Translations under genes and position numbers: made by a program
Shown: piece after piece, positions 10,879-23,672 of the stretch
Position numbering within the stretch: the stretch's first letter is position 1
Layout: each line of letters opens with the position of its first letter
Notes under the pieces: generated by a model
Told to the model about the DNA's origin: nothing
Databases searched by the model: none
What the model saw: the letters and a program-made list of their open reading frames with translations, nothing else
NCBI GenBank assembly: GCA_011947345.1
Contig: JAAVTG010000315.1
Coordinates: 62,001 to 126,000, forward strand
Reading direction: 5' to 3'
DNA length: 64,000 bases
Source of the DNA: Phytophthora quininea
Lineage: Eukaryota > Oomycota > Peronosporomycetes > Peronosporales > Peronosporaceae

Positions 10879-11366
10879 ACTCTTTGTTCGACTCACCTCT
10901 CTTGCAACGCGCGCACGCCGCACCCGCTGCGCTGCCGATCGTCCCAGTACGACCTCTCTCGGCTCGAGACTCGTGTGCCGACTTGGCCAGCGCACCACGC
11001 GGGGGCCATGGCGTCTCCAGTCTGTACGGATCTCGTTTTGGCACTTGCACATTGGCGTCATTCGTTGTGGTGTGGCAACGCGAAACACGGTCTCCGAGGG
11101 TGGTGAACCAGTGGCTGTGGTGGTGCTTGAGCTGACGAGCCTGTGAGAGCCCAGGACAGGTTGGGGTTGCTGGCGCCCAATCGTTTCTAGGCGCTGTCGA
11201 GATGGCGGCTGTGTGGAGAGCCACGAGGACGATACGCCAGCCCAAACGTGGCGAGTCGGTGCAGCATGTGTGGGTGCGTCGCGGAGGCGTGGTCGAGGTG
11301 GTGTGAGGCGCGTAGGGGCCGAGGAAAGCGGTGGCGAAAAATGGAGGCGTTGGTTACGATTCTGCT

Positions 11367-11438
11367 GGGCGCATAGCGCAGTGGTAGCGCGTCCGCTTTG
11401 CAAGCGGAAGGCCCCGGGTTCAATCCCCGGTGTGTCCA
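11367..11438 (+). tRNA. tRNA-Ala(TGC), array copy 10
   Basis: Intact. Confidence 0.96.
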
Positions 11439-11925
11439 ACTCTTTGTTCGACTCACCTCTCTTGCAACGCGCGCACGCCGCACCCGCTGCGCTGCCGATC
11501 GTCCCAGTACGACCTCTCTCGGCTCGAGACTCGTGTGCCGACTTGGCCAGCGCACCACGCGGGGGCCATGGCGTCTCCAGTCTGTACGGATCTCGTTTTG
11601 GCACTTGCACATTGGCGTCATTCGTTGTGGTGTGGCAACGCGAAACACGGTCTCCGAGGGTGGTGAACCAGTGGCTGTGGTGGTGCTTGAGCTGACGAGC
11701 CTGTGAGAGCCAGGACAGGTTGGGGTTGCTGGCGCCCAATCGTTTCTAGGCGCTGTCGAGATGGCGGCTGTGTGGAGAGCCACGAGGACGATACGCCAGC
11801 CCGAACGTGGCGAGTCGGTGCAGCATGTGTGGGTGCGTCGCGGAGGCGTGGTCGAGGTGGTGTGAGGCGCGTAGGGGCCGAGGAAAGCGGTGGCGAAAAA
11901 TGGAGGCGTTGGTTACGATTCTGCT

Positions 11926-11997
11926 GGGCGCATAGCGCAGTGGTAGCGCGTCCGCTTTGCAAGCGGAAGGCCCCGGGTTCAATCCCCGGTGTGTCCA
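11926..11997 (+). tRNA. tRNA-Ala(TGC), array copy 11
   Basis: Intact; leader carries the rarer G variant (11,803). Confidence 0.96.
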
Positions 11998-12479
11998 ACT
12001 CTTTGTTCGACTCACCTCTCTTGCAACGCGCGCACGCCGCACCCGCTGCGCTGCCGATCGTCCCAGTACGACCTCTCTCGGCTCGAGACTCGTGTGCCGA
12101 CTTGGCCAGCGCACCACGCGGGGGCCATGGCGTCTCCAGTCTGTACGGATCTCGTTTTGGCACTTGCACATTGGCGTCATTCGTTGTGGTGTGGCAACGC
12201 GAAACACGGTCTCCGAGGGTGGTGAACCAGTGGCTGTGGTGGTGCCTGACGAGCCTGACGAGCCCAGGACAGGTTGGGGTTGCTGGCGCCCAATCGTTTC
12301 TAGGCGCTGTCGAGATGGCGGCTGTGTGGAGAGCCACGAGGACGATACGCCAGCCCAAACGTGGCGAGTCGGTGCAGCATGTGTGGGTGCGTCGCGGAGG
12401 CGTGGTCGAGGTGGTGTGAGGCGCGTAGGGGCCGAGGAAAGCGGTGGCGAAAAATGGAGGCGTTGGTTACGATTCTGCT

Positions 12480-12549
12480 GGGCGCATAGCGCAGTGGTAG
12501 CGCGTCCGCTTTGCAAGCGGAAGGCCCCGGTTCAATCCCCGTGTGTCCA
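12480..12549 (+). pseudogene. tRNA-Ala(TGC) copy 12 with two T-arm deletions
   Basis: 70 nt. One G is lost from each side of the T-stem (CCGG and CCCG), so the stem cannot pair over its full length. The leader of this unit is also unusual (12,243-12,266 rearranged), making this the most divergent unit in the array. Likely non-functional unless both deletions are sequence errors. Confidence 0.82.
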
Positions 12550-13037
12550 ACTCTTTGTTCGACTCACCTCTCTTGCAACGCGCGCACGCCGCACCCGCTG
12601 CGCTGCCGATCGTCCCAGTACGACCTCTCTCGGCTCGAGACTCGTGTGCCGACTTGGCCAGCGCACCACGCGGGGGCCATGGCGTCTCCAGTCTGTACGG
12701 ATCTCGTTTTGGCACTTGCACATTGGCGTCATTCGTTGTGGTGTGGCAACGCGAAACACGGTCTCCGAGGGTGGTGAACCAGTGGCTGTGGTGGTGCTTG
12801 AGCTGACGAGCCTGTGAGAGCCCAGGACAGGTTGGGGTTGCTGGCGCCCAATCGTTTCTAGGCGCTGTCGAGATGGCGGCTGTGTGGAGAGCCACGAGGA
12901 CGATACGCCAGCCCAAACGTGGCGAGTCGGTGCAGCATGTGTGGGTGCGTCGCGGAGGCGTGGTCGAGGTGGTGTGAGGCGCGTAGGGGCCGAGGAAAGC
13001 GGTGGCGAAAAATGGAGGCGTTGGTTACGATTCTGCT

Positions 13038-13109
13038 GGGCGCATAGCGCAGTGGTAGCGCGTCCGCTTTGCAAGCGGAAGGCCCCGGGTTCAATCCCCG
13101 GTGTGTCCA
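13038..13109 (+). tRNA. tRNA-Ala(TGC), array copy 13
   Basis: Intact. Confidence 0.96.
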
Positions 13110-13597
13110 ACTCTTTGTTCGACTCACCTCTCTTGCAACGCGCGCACGCCGCACCCGCTGCGCTGCCGATCGTCCCAGTACGACCTCTCTCGGCTCGAGA
13201 CTCGTGTGCCGACTTGGCCAGCGCACCACGCGGGGGCCATGGCGTCTCCAGTCTGTACGGATCTCGTTTTGGCACTTGCACATTGGCGTCATTCGTTGTG
13301 GTGTGGCAACGCGAAACACGGTCTCCGAGGGTGGTGAACCAGTGGCTGTGGTGGTGCTTGAGCTGACGAGCCTGTGAGAGCCCAGGACAGGTTGGGGTTG
13401 CTGGCGCCCAATCGTTTCTAGGCGCTGTCGAGATGGCGGCTGTGTGGAGAGCCACGAGGACGATACGCCAGCCCAAACGTGGCGAGTCGGTGCAGCATGT
13501 GTGGGTGCGTCGCGGAGGCGTGGTCGAGGTGGTGTGAGGCGCGTAGGGGCCGAGGAAAGCGGTGGCGAAAAATGGAGGCGTTGGTTACGATTCTGCT

Positions 13598-13669
13598 GGG
13601 CGCATAGCGCAGTGGTAGCGCGTCCGCTTTGCAAGCGGAAGGCCCCGGGTTCAATCCCCGGTGTGTCCA
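13598..13669 (+). tRNA. tRNA-Ala(TGC), array copy 14
   Basis: Intact. Confidence 0.96.
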
Positions 13670-14155
13670 ACTCTTTGTTCGACTCACCTCTCTTGCAACG
13701 CGCGCACGCCGCACCCGCTGCGCTGCCGATCGTCCCAGTACGACCTCTCTCGGCTCGAGACTCGTGTGCCGACTTGGCCAGCGCACCACGCGGGGGCCAT
13801 GGCGTCTCCAGTCTGTACGGATCTCGTTTTGGCACTTGCACATTGGCGTCATTCGTTGTGGTGTGGCAACGCGAAACACGGTCTCCGAGGGTGGTGAACC
13901 AGTGGCTGTGGTGGTGCTTGAGCTGACGAGCCTGTGAGAGCCCAGGACAGGTTGGGGTTGCTGGCGCCCAATCGTTTCTAGGCGCTGTCGAGATGGCGGC
14001 TGTGTGGAGAGCCACGAGGACGATACGCCAGCCCGAACGTGGCGAGTCGGTGCAGCATGTGGGTGCGTCGCGGAGGCGTGGTCGAGGTGGTGTGAGGCGC
14101 GTAGGGGCCGAGGAAAGCGGTGGCGAAAAATGGAGGCGTTGGTTACGATTCTGCT

Positions 14156-14227
14156 GGGCGCATAGCGCAGTGGTAGCGCGTCCGCTTTGCAAGCGGAAGG
14201 CCCCGGGTTCAATCCCCGGTGTGTCCA
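14156..14227 (+). tRNA. tRNA-Ala(TGC), array copy 15
   Basis: Intact; leader lacks one TG dinucleotide (GCATGTGGG, about 14,056), shared only with copy 16, and carries the G variant (14,035). Confidence 0.96.
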
Positions 14228-14713
14228 ACTCTTTGTTCGACTCACCTCTCTTGCAACGCGCGCACGCCGCACCCGCTGCGCTGCCGATCGTCCCAGTACG
14301 ACCTCTCTCGGCTCGAGACTCGTGTGCCGACTTGGCCAGCGCACCACGCGGGGGCCATGGCGTCTCCAGTCTGTACGGATCTCGTTTTGGCACTTGCACA
14401 TTGGCGTCATTCGTTGTGGTGTGGCAACGCGAAACACGGTCTCCGAGGGTGGTGAACCAGTGGCTGTGGTGGTGCTTGAGCTGACGAGCCTGTGAGAGCC
14501 CAGGACAGGTTGGGGTTGCTGGCGCCCAATCGTTTCTAGGCGCTGTCGAGATGGCGGCTGTGTGGAGAGCCACGAGGACGATACGCCAGCCCAAACGTGG
14601 CGAGTCGGTGCAGCATGTGGGTGCGTCGCGGAGGCGTGGTCGAGGTGGTGTGAGGCGCGTAGGGGCCGAGGAAAGCGGTGGCGAAAAATGGAGGCGTTGG
14701 TTACGATTCTGCT

Positions 14714-14785
14714 GGGCGCATAGCGCAGTGGTAGCGCGTCCGCTTTGCAAGCGGAAGGCCCCGGGTTCAATCCCCGGTGTGTCCA
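14714..14785 (+). tRNA. tRNA-Ala(TGC), array copy 16
   Basis: Intact; shares the TG deletion with copy 15. Confidence 0.96.
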
Positions 14786-15273
14786 ACTCTTTGTTCGACT
14801 CACCTCTCTTGCAACGCGCGCACGCCGCACCCGCTGCGCTGCCGATCGTCCCAGTACGACCTCTCTCGGCTCGAGACTCGTGTGCCGACTTGGCCAGCGC
14901 ACCACGCGGGGGCCATGGCGTCTCCAGTCTGTACGGATCTCGTTTTGGCACTTGCACATTGGCGTCATTCGTTGTGGTGTGGCAACGCGAAACACGGTCT
15001 CCGAGGGTGGTGAACCAGTGGCTGTGGTGGTGCTTGAGCTGACGAGCCTGTGAGAGCCCAGGACAGGTTGGGGTTGCTGGCGCCCAATCGTTTCTAGGCG
15101 CTGTCGAGATGGCGGCTGTGTGGAGAGCCACGAGGACGATACGCCAGCCCAAACGTGGCGAGTCGGTGCAGCATGTGTGGGTGCGTCGCGGAGGCGTGGT
15201 CGAGGTGGTGTGAGGCGCGTAGGGGCCGAGGAAAGCGGTGGCGAAAAATGGAGGCGTTGGTTACGATTCTGCT

Positions 15274-15345
15274 GGGCGCATAGCGCAGTGGTAGCGCGTC
15301 CGCTTTGCAAGCGGAAGGCCCCGGGTTCAATCCCCGGTGTGTCCA
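15274..15345 (+). tRNA. tRNA-Ala(TGC), array copy 17
   Basis: Intact. Confidence 0.96.
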
Positions 15346-15833
15346 ACTCTTTGTTCGACTCACCTCTCTTGCAACGCGCGCACGCCGCACCCGCTGCGCT
15401 GCCGATCGTCCCAGTACGACCTCTCTCGGCTCGAGACTCGTGTGCCGACTTGGCCAGCGCACCACGCGGGGGCCATGGCGTCTCCAGTCTGTACGGATCT
15501 CGTTTTGGCACTTGCACATTGGCGTCATTCGTTGTGGTGTGGCAACGCGAAACACGGTCTCCGAGGGTGGTGAACCAGTGGCTGTGGTGGTGCTTGAGCT
15601 GACGAGCCTGTGAGAGCCCAGGACAGGTTGGGGTTGCTGGCGCCCAATCGTTTCTAGGCGCTGTCGAGATGGCGGCTGTGTGGAGAGCCACGAGGACGAT
15701 ACGCCAGCCCAAACGTGGCGAGTCGGTGCAGCATGTGTGGGTGCGTCGCGGAGGCGTGGTCGAGGTGGTGTGAGGCGCGTAGGGGCCGAGGAAAGCGGTG
15801 GCGAAAAATGGAGGCGTTGGTTACGATTCTGCT

Positions 15834-15905
15834 GGGCGCATAGCGCAGTGGTAGCGCGTCCGCTTTGCAAGCGGAAGGCCCCGGGTTCAATCCCCGGTGT
15901 GTCCA
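15834..15905 (+). tRNA. tRNA-Ala(TGC), array copy 18
   Basis: Intact. Confidence 0.96.
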
Positions 15906-16393
15906 ACTCTTTGTTCGACTCACCTCTCTTGCAACGCGCGCACGCCGCACCCGCTGCGCTGCCGATCGTCCCAGTACGACCTCTCTCGGCTCGAGACTCG
16001 TGTGCCGACTTGGCCAGCGCACCACGCGGGGGCCATGGCGTCTCCAGTCTGTACGGATCTCGTTTTGGCACTTGCACATTGGCGTCATTCGTTGTGGTGT
16101 GGCAACGCGAAACACGGTCTCCGAGGGTGGTGAACCAGTGGCTGTGGTGGTGCTTGAGCTGACGAGCCTGTGAGAGCCCAGGACAGGTTGGGGTTGCTGG
16201 CGCCCAATCGTTTCTAGGCGCTGTCGAGATGGCGGCTGTGTGGAGAGCCACGAGGACGATACGCCAGCCCAAACGTGGCGAGTCGGTGCAGCATGTGTGG
16301 GTGCGTCGCGGAGGCGTGGTCGAGGTGGTGTGAGGCGCGTAGGGGCCGAGGAAAGCGGTGGCGAAAAATGGAGGCGTTGGTTACGATTCTGCT

Positions 16394-16465
16394 GGGCGCA
16401 TAGCGCAGTGGTAGCGCGTCCGCTTTGCAAGCGGAAGGCCCCGGGTTCAATCCCCGGTGTGTCCA
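16394..16465 (+). tRNA. tRNA-Ala(TGC), array copy 19
   Basis: Intact. Confidence 0.96.
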
Positions 16466-16953
16466 ACTCTTTGTTCGACTCACCTCTCTTGCAACGCGCG
16501 CACGCCGCACCCGCTGCGCTGCCGATCGTCCCAGTACGACCTCTCTCGGCTCGAGACTCGTGTGCCGACTTGGCCAGCGCACCACGCGGGGGCCATGGCG
16601 TCTCCAGTCTGTACGGATCTCGTTTTGGCACTTGCACATTGGCGTCATTCGTTGTGGTGTGGCAACGCGAAACACGGTCTCCGAGGGTGGTGAACCAGTG
16701 GCTGTGGTGGTGCTTGAGCTGACGAGCCTGTGAGAGCCCAGGACAGGTTGGGGTTGCTGGCGCCCAATCGTTTCTAGGCGCTGTCGAGATGGCGGCTGTG
16801 TGGAGAGCCACGAGGACGATACGCCAGCCCAAACGTGGCGAGTCGGTGCAGCATGTGTGGGTGCGTCGCGGAGGCGTGGTCGAGGTGGTGTGAGGCGCGT
16901 AGGGGCCGAGGAAAGCGGTGGCGAAAAATGGAGGCGTTGGTTACGATTCTGCT

Positions 16954-17025
16954 GGGCGCATAGCGCAGTGGTAGCGCGTCCGCTTTGCAAGCGGAAGGCC
17001 CCGGGTTCAATCCCCGGTGTGTCCA
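16954..17025 (+). tRNA. tRNA-Ala(TGC), array copy 20
   Basis: Intact. Confidence 0.96.
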
Positions 17026-17513
17026 ACTCTTTGTTCGACTCACCTCTCTTGCAACGCGCGCACGCCGCACCCGCTGCGCTGCCGATCGTCCCAGTACGAC
17101 CTCTCTCGGCTCGAGACTCGTGTGCCGACTTGGCCAGCGCACCACGCGGGGGCCATGGCGTCTCCAGTCTGTACGGATCTCGTTTTGGCACTTGCACATT
17201 GGCGTCATTCGTTGTGGTGTGGCAACGCGAAACACGGTCTCCGAGGGTGGTGAACCAGTGGCTGTGGTGGTGCTTGAGCTGACGAGCCTGTGAGAGCCCA
17301 GGACAGGTTGGGGTTGCTGGCGCCCAATCGTTTCTAGGCGCTGTCGAGATGGCGGCTGTGTGGAGAGCCACGAGGACGATACGCCAGCCCAAACGTGGCG
17401 AGTCGGTGCAGCATGTGTGGGTGCGTCGCGGAGGCGTGGTCGAGGTGGTGTGAGGCGCGTAGGGGCCGAGGAAAGCGGTGGCGAAAAATGGAGGCGTTGG
17501 TTACGATTCTGCT

Positions 17514-17585
17514 GGGCGCATAGCGCAGTGGTAGCGCGTCCGCTTTGCAAGCGGAAGGCCCCGGGTTCAATCCCCGGTGTGTCCA
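17514..17585 (+). tRNA. tRNA-Ala(TGC), array copy 21
   Basis: Intact. Confidence 0.96.
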
Positions 17586-18073
17586 ACTCTTTGTTCGACT
17601 CACCTCTCTTGCAACGCGCGCACGCCGCACCCGCTGCGCTGCCGATCGTCCCAGTACGACCTCTCTCGGCTCGAGACTCGTGTGCCGACTTGGCCAGCGC
17701 ACCACGCGGGGGCCATGGCGTCTCCAGTCTGTACGGATCTCGTTTTGGCACTTGCACATTGGCGTCATTCGTTGTGGTGTGGCAACGCGAAACACGGTCT
17801 CCGAGGGTGGTGAACCAGTGGCTGTGGTGGTGCTTGAGCTGACGAGCCTGTGAGAGCCCAGGACAGGTTGGGGTTGCTGGCGCCCAATCGTTTCTAGGCG
17901 CTGTCGAGATGGCGGCTGTGTGGAGAGCCACGAGGACGATACGCCAGCCCAAACGTGGCGAGTCGGTGCAGCATGTGTGGGTGCGTCGCGGAGGCGTGGT
18001 CGAGGTGGTGTGAGGCGCGTAGGGGCCGAGGAAAGCGGTGGCGAAAAATGGAGGCGTTGGTTACGATTCTGCT

Positions 18074-18145
18074 GGGCGCATAGCGCAGTGGTAGCGCGTC
18101 CGCTTTGCAAGCGGAAGGCCCCGGGTTCAATCCCCGGTGTGTCCA
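18074..18145 (+). tRNA. tRNA-Ala(TGC), array copy 22
   Basis: Intact. Confidence 0.96.
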
Positions 18146-18633
18146 ACTCTTTGTTCGACTCACCTCTCTTGCAACGCGCGCACGCCGCACCCGCTGCGCT
18201 GCCGATCGTCCCAGTACGACCTCTCTCGGCTCGAGACTCGTGTGCCGACTTGGCCAGCGCACCACGCGGGGGCCATGGCGTCTCCAGTCTGTACGGATCT
18301 CGTTTTGGCACTTGCACATTGGCGTCATTCGTTGTGGTGTGGCAACGCGAAACACGGTCTCCGAGGGTGGTGAACCAGTGGCTGTGGTGGTGCTTGAGCT
18401 GACGAGCCTGTGAGAGCCCAGGACAGGTTGGGGTTGCTGGCGCCCAATCGTTTCTAGGCGCTGTCGAGATGGCGGCTGTGTGGAGAGCCACGAGGACGAT
18501 ACGCCAGCCCAAACGTGGCGAGTCGGTGCAGCATGTGTGGGTGCGTCGCGGAGGCGTGGTCGAGGTGGTGTGAGGCGCGTAGGGGCCGAGGAAAGCGGTG
18601 GCGAAAAATGGAGGCGTTGGTTACGATTCTGCT

Positions 18634-18705
18634 GGGCGCATAGCGCAGTGGTAGCGCGTCCGCTTTGCAAGCGGAAGGCCCCGGGTTCAATCCCCGGTGT
18701 GTCCA
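18634..18705 (+). tRNA. tRNA-Ala(TGC), array copy 23
   Basis: Intact. Confidence 0.96.
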
Positions 18706-19193
18706 ACTCTTTGTTCGACTCACCTCTCTTGCAACGCGCGCACGCCGCACCCGCTGCGCTGCCGATCGTCCCAGTACGACCTCTCTCGGCTCGAGACTCG
18801 TGTGCCGACTTGGCCAGCGCACCACGCGGGGGCCATGGCGTCTCCAGTCTGTACGGATCTCGTTTTGGCACTTGCACATTGGCGTCATTCGTTGTGGTGT
18901 GGCAACGCGAAACACGGTCTCCGAGGGTGGTGAACCAGTGGCTGTGGTGGTGCTTGAGCTGACGAGCCTGTGAGAGCCCAGGACAGGTTGGGGTTGCTGG
19001 CGCCCAATCGTTTCTAGGCGCTGTCGAGATGGCGGCTGTGTGGAGAGCCACGAGGACGATACGCCAGCCCGAACGTGGCGAGTCGGTGCAGCATGTGTGG
19101 GTGCGTCGCGGAGGCGTGGTCGAGGTGGTGTGAGGCGCGTAGGGGCCGAGGAAAGCGGTGGCGAAAAATGGAGGCGTTGGTTACGATTCTGCT

Positions 19194-19265
19194 GGGCGCA
19201 TAGCGCAGTGGTAGCGCGTCCGCTTTGCAAGCGGAAGGCCCCGGGTTCAATCCCCGGTGTGTCCA
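19194..19265 (+). tRNA. tRNA-Ala(TGC), array copy 24
   Basis: Intact; leader carries the rarer G variant (19,071). Confidence 0.96.
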
Positions 19266-19752
19266 ACTCTTTGTTCGACTCACCTCTCTTGCAACGCGCG
19301 CACGCCGCACCCGCTGCGCTGCCGATCGTCCCAGTACGACCTCTCTCGGCTCGAGACTCGTGTGCCGACTTGGCCAGCGCACCACGCGGGGGCCATGGCG
19401 TCTCCAGTCTGTACGGATCTCGTTTTGGCACTTGCACATTGGCGTCATTCGTTGTGGTGTGGCAACGCGAAACACGGTCTCCGAGGGTGGTGAACCAGTG
19501 GCTGTGGTGGTGCTTGAGCTGACGAGCCTGTGAGAGCCCAGGACAGGTTGGGGTTGCTGGCGCCCAATCGTTTCTAGGCGCTGTCGAGATGGCGGCTGTG
19601 TGGAAGCCACGAGGACGATACGCCAGCCCAAACGTGGCGAGTCGGTGCAGCATGTGTGGGTGCGTCGCGGAGGCGTGGTCGAGGTGGTGTGAGGCGCGTA
19701 GGGGCCGAGGAAAGCGGTGGCGAAAAATGGAGGCGTTGGTTACGATTCTGCT

Positions 19753-19824
19753 GGGCGCATAGCGCAGTGGTAGCGCGTCCGCTTTGCAAGCGGAAGGCCC
19801 CGGGTTCAATCCCCGGTGTGTCCA
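19753..19824 (+). tRNA. tRNA-Ala(TGC), array copy 25
   Basis: Intact; leader reads GTGGAAGCC (about 19,601) where others read GTGGAGAGCC, a change shared with copy 34. Confidence 0.96.
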
Positions 19825-20312
19825 ACTCTTTGTTCGACTCACCTCTCTTGCAACGCGCGCACGCCGCACCCGCTGCGCTGCCGATCGTCCCAGTACGACC
19901 TCTCTCGGCTCGAGACTCGTGTGCCGACTTGGCCAGCGCACCACGCGGGGGCCATGGCGTCTCCAGTCTGTACGGATCTCGTTTTGGCACTTGCACATTG
20001 GCGTCATTCGTTGTGGTGTGGCAACGCGAAACACGGTCTCCGAGGGTGGTGAACCAGTGGCTGTGGTGGTGCTTGAGCTGACGAGCCTGTGAGAGCCCAG
20101 GACAGGTTGGGGTTGCTGGCGCCCAATCGTTTCTAGGCGCTGTCGAGATGGCGGCTGTGTGGAGAGCCACGAGGACGATACGCCAGCCCAAACGTGGCGA
20201 GTCGGTGCAGCATGTGTGGGTGCGTCGCGGAGGCGTGGTCGAGGTGGTGTGAGGCGCGTAGGGGCCGAGGAAAGCGGTGGCGAAAAATGGAGGCGTTGGT
20301 TACGATTCTGCT

Positions 20313-20384
20313 GGGCGCATAGCGCAGTGGTAGCGCGTCCGCTTTGCAAGCGGAAGGCCCCGGGTTCAATCCCCGGTGTGTCCA
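20313..20384 (+). tRNA. tRNA-Ala(TGC), array copy 26
   Basis: Intact. Confidence 0.96.
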
Positions 20385-20872
20385 ACTCTTTGTTCGACTC
20401 ACCTCTCTTGCAACGCGCGCACGCCGCACCCGCTGCGCTGCCGATCGTCCCAGTACGACCTCTCTCGGCTCGAGACTCGTGTGCCGACTTGGCCAGCGCA
20501 CCACGCGGGGGCCATGGCGTCTCCAGTCTGTACGGATCTCGTTTTGGCACTTGCACATTGGCGTCATTCGTTGTGGTGTGGCAACGCGAAACACGGTCTC
20601 CGAGGGTGGTGAACCAGTGGCTGTGGTGGTGCTTGAGCTGACGAGCCTGTGAGAGCCCAGGACAGGTTGGGGTTGCTGGCGCCCAATCGTTTCTAGGCGC
20701 TGTCGAGATGGCGGCTGTGTGGAGAGCCACGAGGACGATACGCCAGCCCAAACGTGGCGAGTCGGTGCAGCATGTGTGGGTGCGTCGCGGAGGCGTGGTC
20801 GAGGTGGTGTGAGGCGCGTAGGGGCCGAGGAAAGCGGTGGCGAAAAATGGAGGCGTTGGTTACGATTCTGCT

Positions 20873-20944
20873 GGGCGCATAGCGCAGTGGTAGCGCGTCC
20901 GCTTTGCAAGCGGAAGGCCCCGGGTTCAATCCCCGGTGTGTCCA
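20873..20944 (+). tRNA. tRNA-Ala(TGC), array copy 27
   Basis: Intact. Confidence 0.96.
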
Positions 20945-21432
20945 ACTCTTTGTTCGACTCACCTCTCTTGCAACGCGCGCACGCCGCACCCGCTGCGCTG
21001 CCGATCGTCCCAGTACGACCTCTCTCGGCTCGAGACTCGTGTGCCGACTTGGCCAGCGCACCACGCGGGGGCCATGGCGTCTCCAGTCTGTACGGATCTC
21101 GTTTTGGCACTTGCACATTGGCGTCATTCGTTGTGGTGTGGCAACGCGAAACACGGTCTCCGAGGGTGGTGAACCAGTGGCTGTGGTGGTGCTTGAGCTG
21201 ACGAGCCTGTGAGAGCCCAGGACAGGTTGGGGTTGCTGGCGCCCAATCGTTTCTAGGCGCTGTCGAGATGGCGGCTGTGTGGAGAGCCACGAGGACGATA
21301 CGCCAGCCCAAACGTGGCGAGTCGGTGCAGCATGTGTGGGTGCGTCGCGGAGGCGTGGTCGAGGTGGTGTGAGGCGCGTAGGGGCCGAGGAAAGCGGTGG
21401 CGAAAAATGGAGGCGTTGGTTACGATTCTGCT

Positions 21433-21504
21433 GGGCGCATAGCGCAGTGGTAGCGCGTCCGCTTTGCAAGCGGAAGGCCCCGGGTTCAATCCCCGGTGTG
21501 TCCA
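21433..21504 (+). tRNA. tRNA-Ala(TGC), array copy 28
   Basis: Intact. Confidence 0.96.
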
Positions 21505-21992
21505 ACTCTTTGTTCGACTCACCTCTCTTGCAACGCGCGCACGCCGCACCCGCTGCGCTGCCGATCGTCCCAGTACGACCTCTCTCGGCTCGAGACTCGT
21601 GTGCCGACTTGGCCAGCGCACCACGCGGGGGCCATGGCGTCTCCAGTCTGTACGGATCTCGTTTTGGCACTTGCACATTGGCGTCATTCGTTGTGGTGTG
21701 GCAACGCGAAACACGGTCTCCGAGGGTGGTGAACCAGTGGCTGTGGTGGTGCTTGAGCTGACGAGCCTGTGAGAGCCCAGGACAGGTTGGGGTTGCTGGC
21801 GCCCAATCGTTTCTAGGCGCTGTCGAGATGGCGGCTGTGTGGAGAGCCACGAGGACGATACGCCAGCCCAAACGTGGCGAGTCGGTGCAGCATGTGTGGG
21901 TGCGTCGCGGAGGCGTGGTCGAGGTGGTGTGAGGCGCGTAGGGGCCGAGGAAAGCGGTGGCGAAAAATGGAGGCGTTGGTTACGATTCTGCT

Positions 21993-22064
21993 GGGCGCAT
22001 AGCGCAGTGGTAGCGCGTCCGCTTTGCAAGCGGAAGGCCCCGGGTTCAATCCCCGGTGTGTCCA
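21993..22064 (+). tRNA. tRNA-Ala(TGC), array copy 29
   Basis: Intact. Confidence 0.96.
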
Positions 22065-22552
22065 ACTCTTTGTTCGACTCACCTCTCTTGCAACGCGCGC
22101 ACGCCGCACCCGCTGCGCTGCCGATCGTCCCAGTACGACCTCTCTCGGCTCGAGACTCGTGTGCCGACTTGGCCAGCGCACCACGCGGGGGCCATGGCGT
22201 CTCCAGTCTGTACGGATCTCGTTTTGGCACTTGCACATTGGCGTCATTCGTTGTGGTGTGGCAACGCGAAACACGGTCTCCGAGGGTGGTGAACCAGTGG
22301 CTGTGGTGGTGCTTGAGCTGACGAGCCTGTGAGAGCCCAGGACAGGTTGGGGTTGCTGGCGCCCAATCGTTTCTAGGCGCTGTCGAGATGGCGGCTGTGT
22401 GGAGAGCCACGAGGACGATACGCCAGCCCAAACGTGGCGAGTCGGTGCAGCATGTGTGGGTGCGTCGCGGAGGCGTGGTCGAGGTGGTGTGAGGCGCGTA
22501 GGGGCCGAGGAAAGCGGTGGCGAAAAATGGAGGCGTTGGTTACGATTCTGCT

Positions 22553-22624
22553 GGGCGCATAGCGCAGTGGTAGCGCGTCCGCTTTGCAAGCGGAAGGCCC
22601 CGGGTTCAATCCCCGGTGTGTCCA
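22553..22624 (+). tRNA. tRNA-Ala(TGC), array copy 30
   Basis: Intact. Confidence 0.96.
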
Positions 22625-23112
22625 ACTCTTTGTTCGACTCACCTCTCTTGCAACGCGCGCACGCCGCACCCGCTGCGCTGCCGATCGTCCCAGTACGACC
22701 TCTCTCGGCTCGAGACTCGTGTGCCGACTTGGCCAGCGCACCACGCGGGGGCCATGGCGTCTCCAGTCTGTACGGATCTCGTTTTGGCACTTGCACATTG
22801 GCGTCATTCGTTGTGGTGTGGCAACGCGAAACACGGTCTCCGAGGGTGGTGAACCAGTGGCTGTGGTGGTGCTTGAGCTGACGAGCCTGTGAGAGCCCAG
22901 GACAGGTTGGGGTTGCTGGCGCCCAATCGTTTCTAGGCGCTGTCGAGATGGCGGCTGTGTGGAGAGCCACGAGGACGATACGCCAGCCCAAACGTGGCGA
23001 GTCGGTGCAGCATGTGTGGGTGCGTCGCGGAGGCGTGGTCGAGGTGGTGTGAGGCGCGTAGGGGCCGAGGAAAGCGGTGGCGAAAAATGGAGGCGTTGGT
23101 TACGATTCTGCT

Positions 23113-23184
23113 GGGCGCATAGCGCAGTGGTAGCGCGTCCGCTTTGCAAGCGGAAGGCCCCGGGTTCAATCCCCGGTGTGTCCA
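23113..23184 (+). tRNA. tRNA-Ala(TGC), array copy 31
   Basis: Intact. Confidence 0.96.
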
Positions 23185-23672
23185 ACTCTTTGTTCGACTC
23201 ACCTCTCTTGCAACGCGCGCACGCCGCACCCGCTGCGCTGCCGATCGTCCCAGTACGACCTCTCTCGGCTCGAGACTCGTGTGCCGACTTGGCCAGCGCA
23301 CCACGCGGGGGCCATGGCGTCTCCAGTCTGTACGGATCTCGTTTTGGCACTTGCACATTGGCGTCATTCGTTGTGGTGTGGCAACGCGAAACACGGTCTC
23401 CGAGGGTGGTGAACCAGTGGCTGTGGTGGTGCTTGAGCTGACGAGCCTGTGAGAGCCCAGGACAGGTTGGGGTTGCTGGCGCCCAATCGTTTCTAGGCGC
23501 TGTCGAGATGGCGGCTGTGTGGAGAGCCACGAGGACGATACGCCAGCCCAAACGTGGCGAGTCGGTGCAGCATGTGTGGGTGCGTCGCGGAGGCGTGGTC
23601 GAGGTGGTGTGAGGCGCGTAGGGGCCGAGGAAAGCGGTGGCGAAAAATGGAGGCGTTGGTTACGATTCTGCT

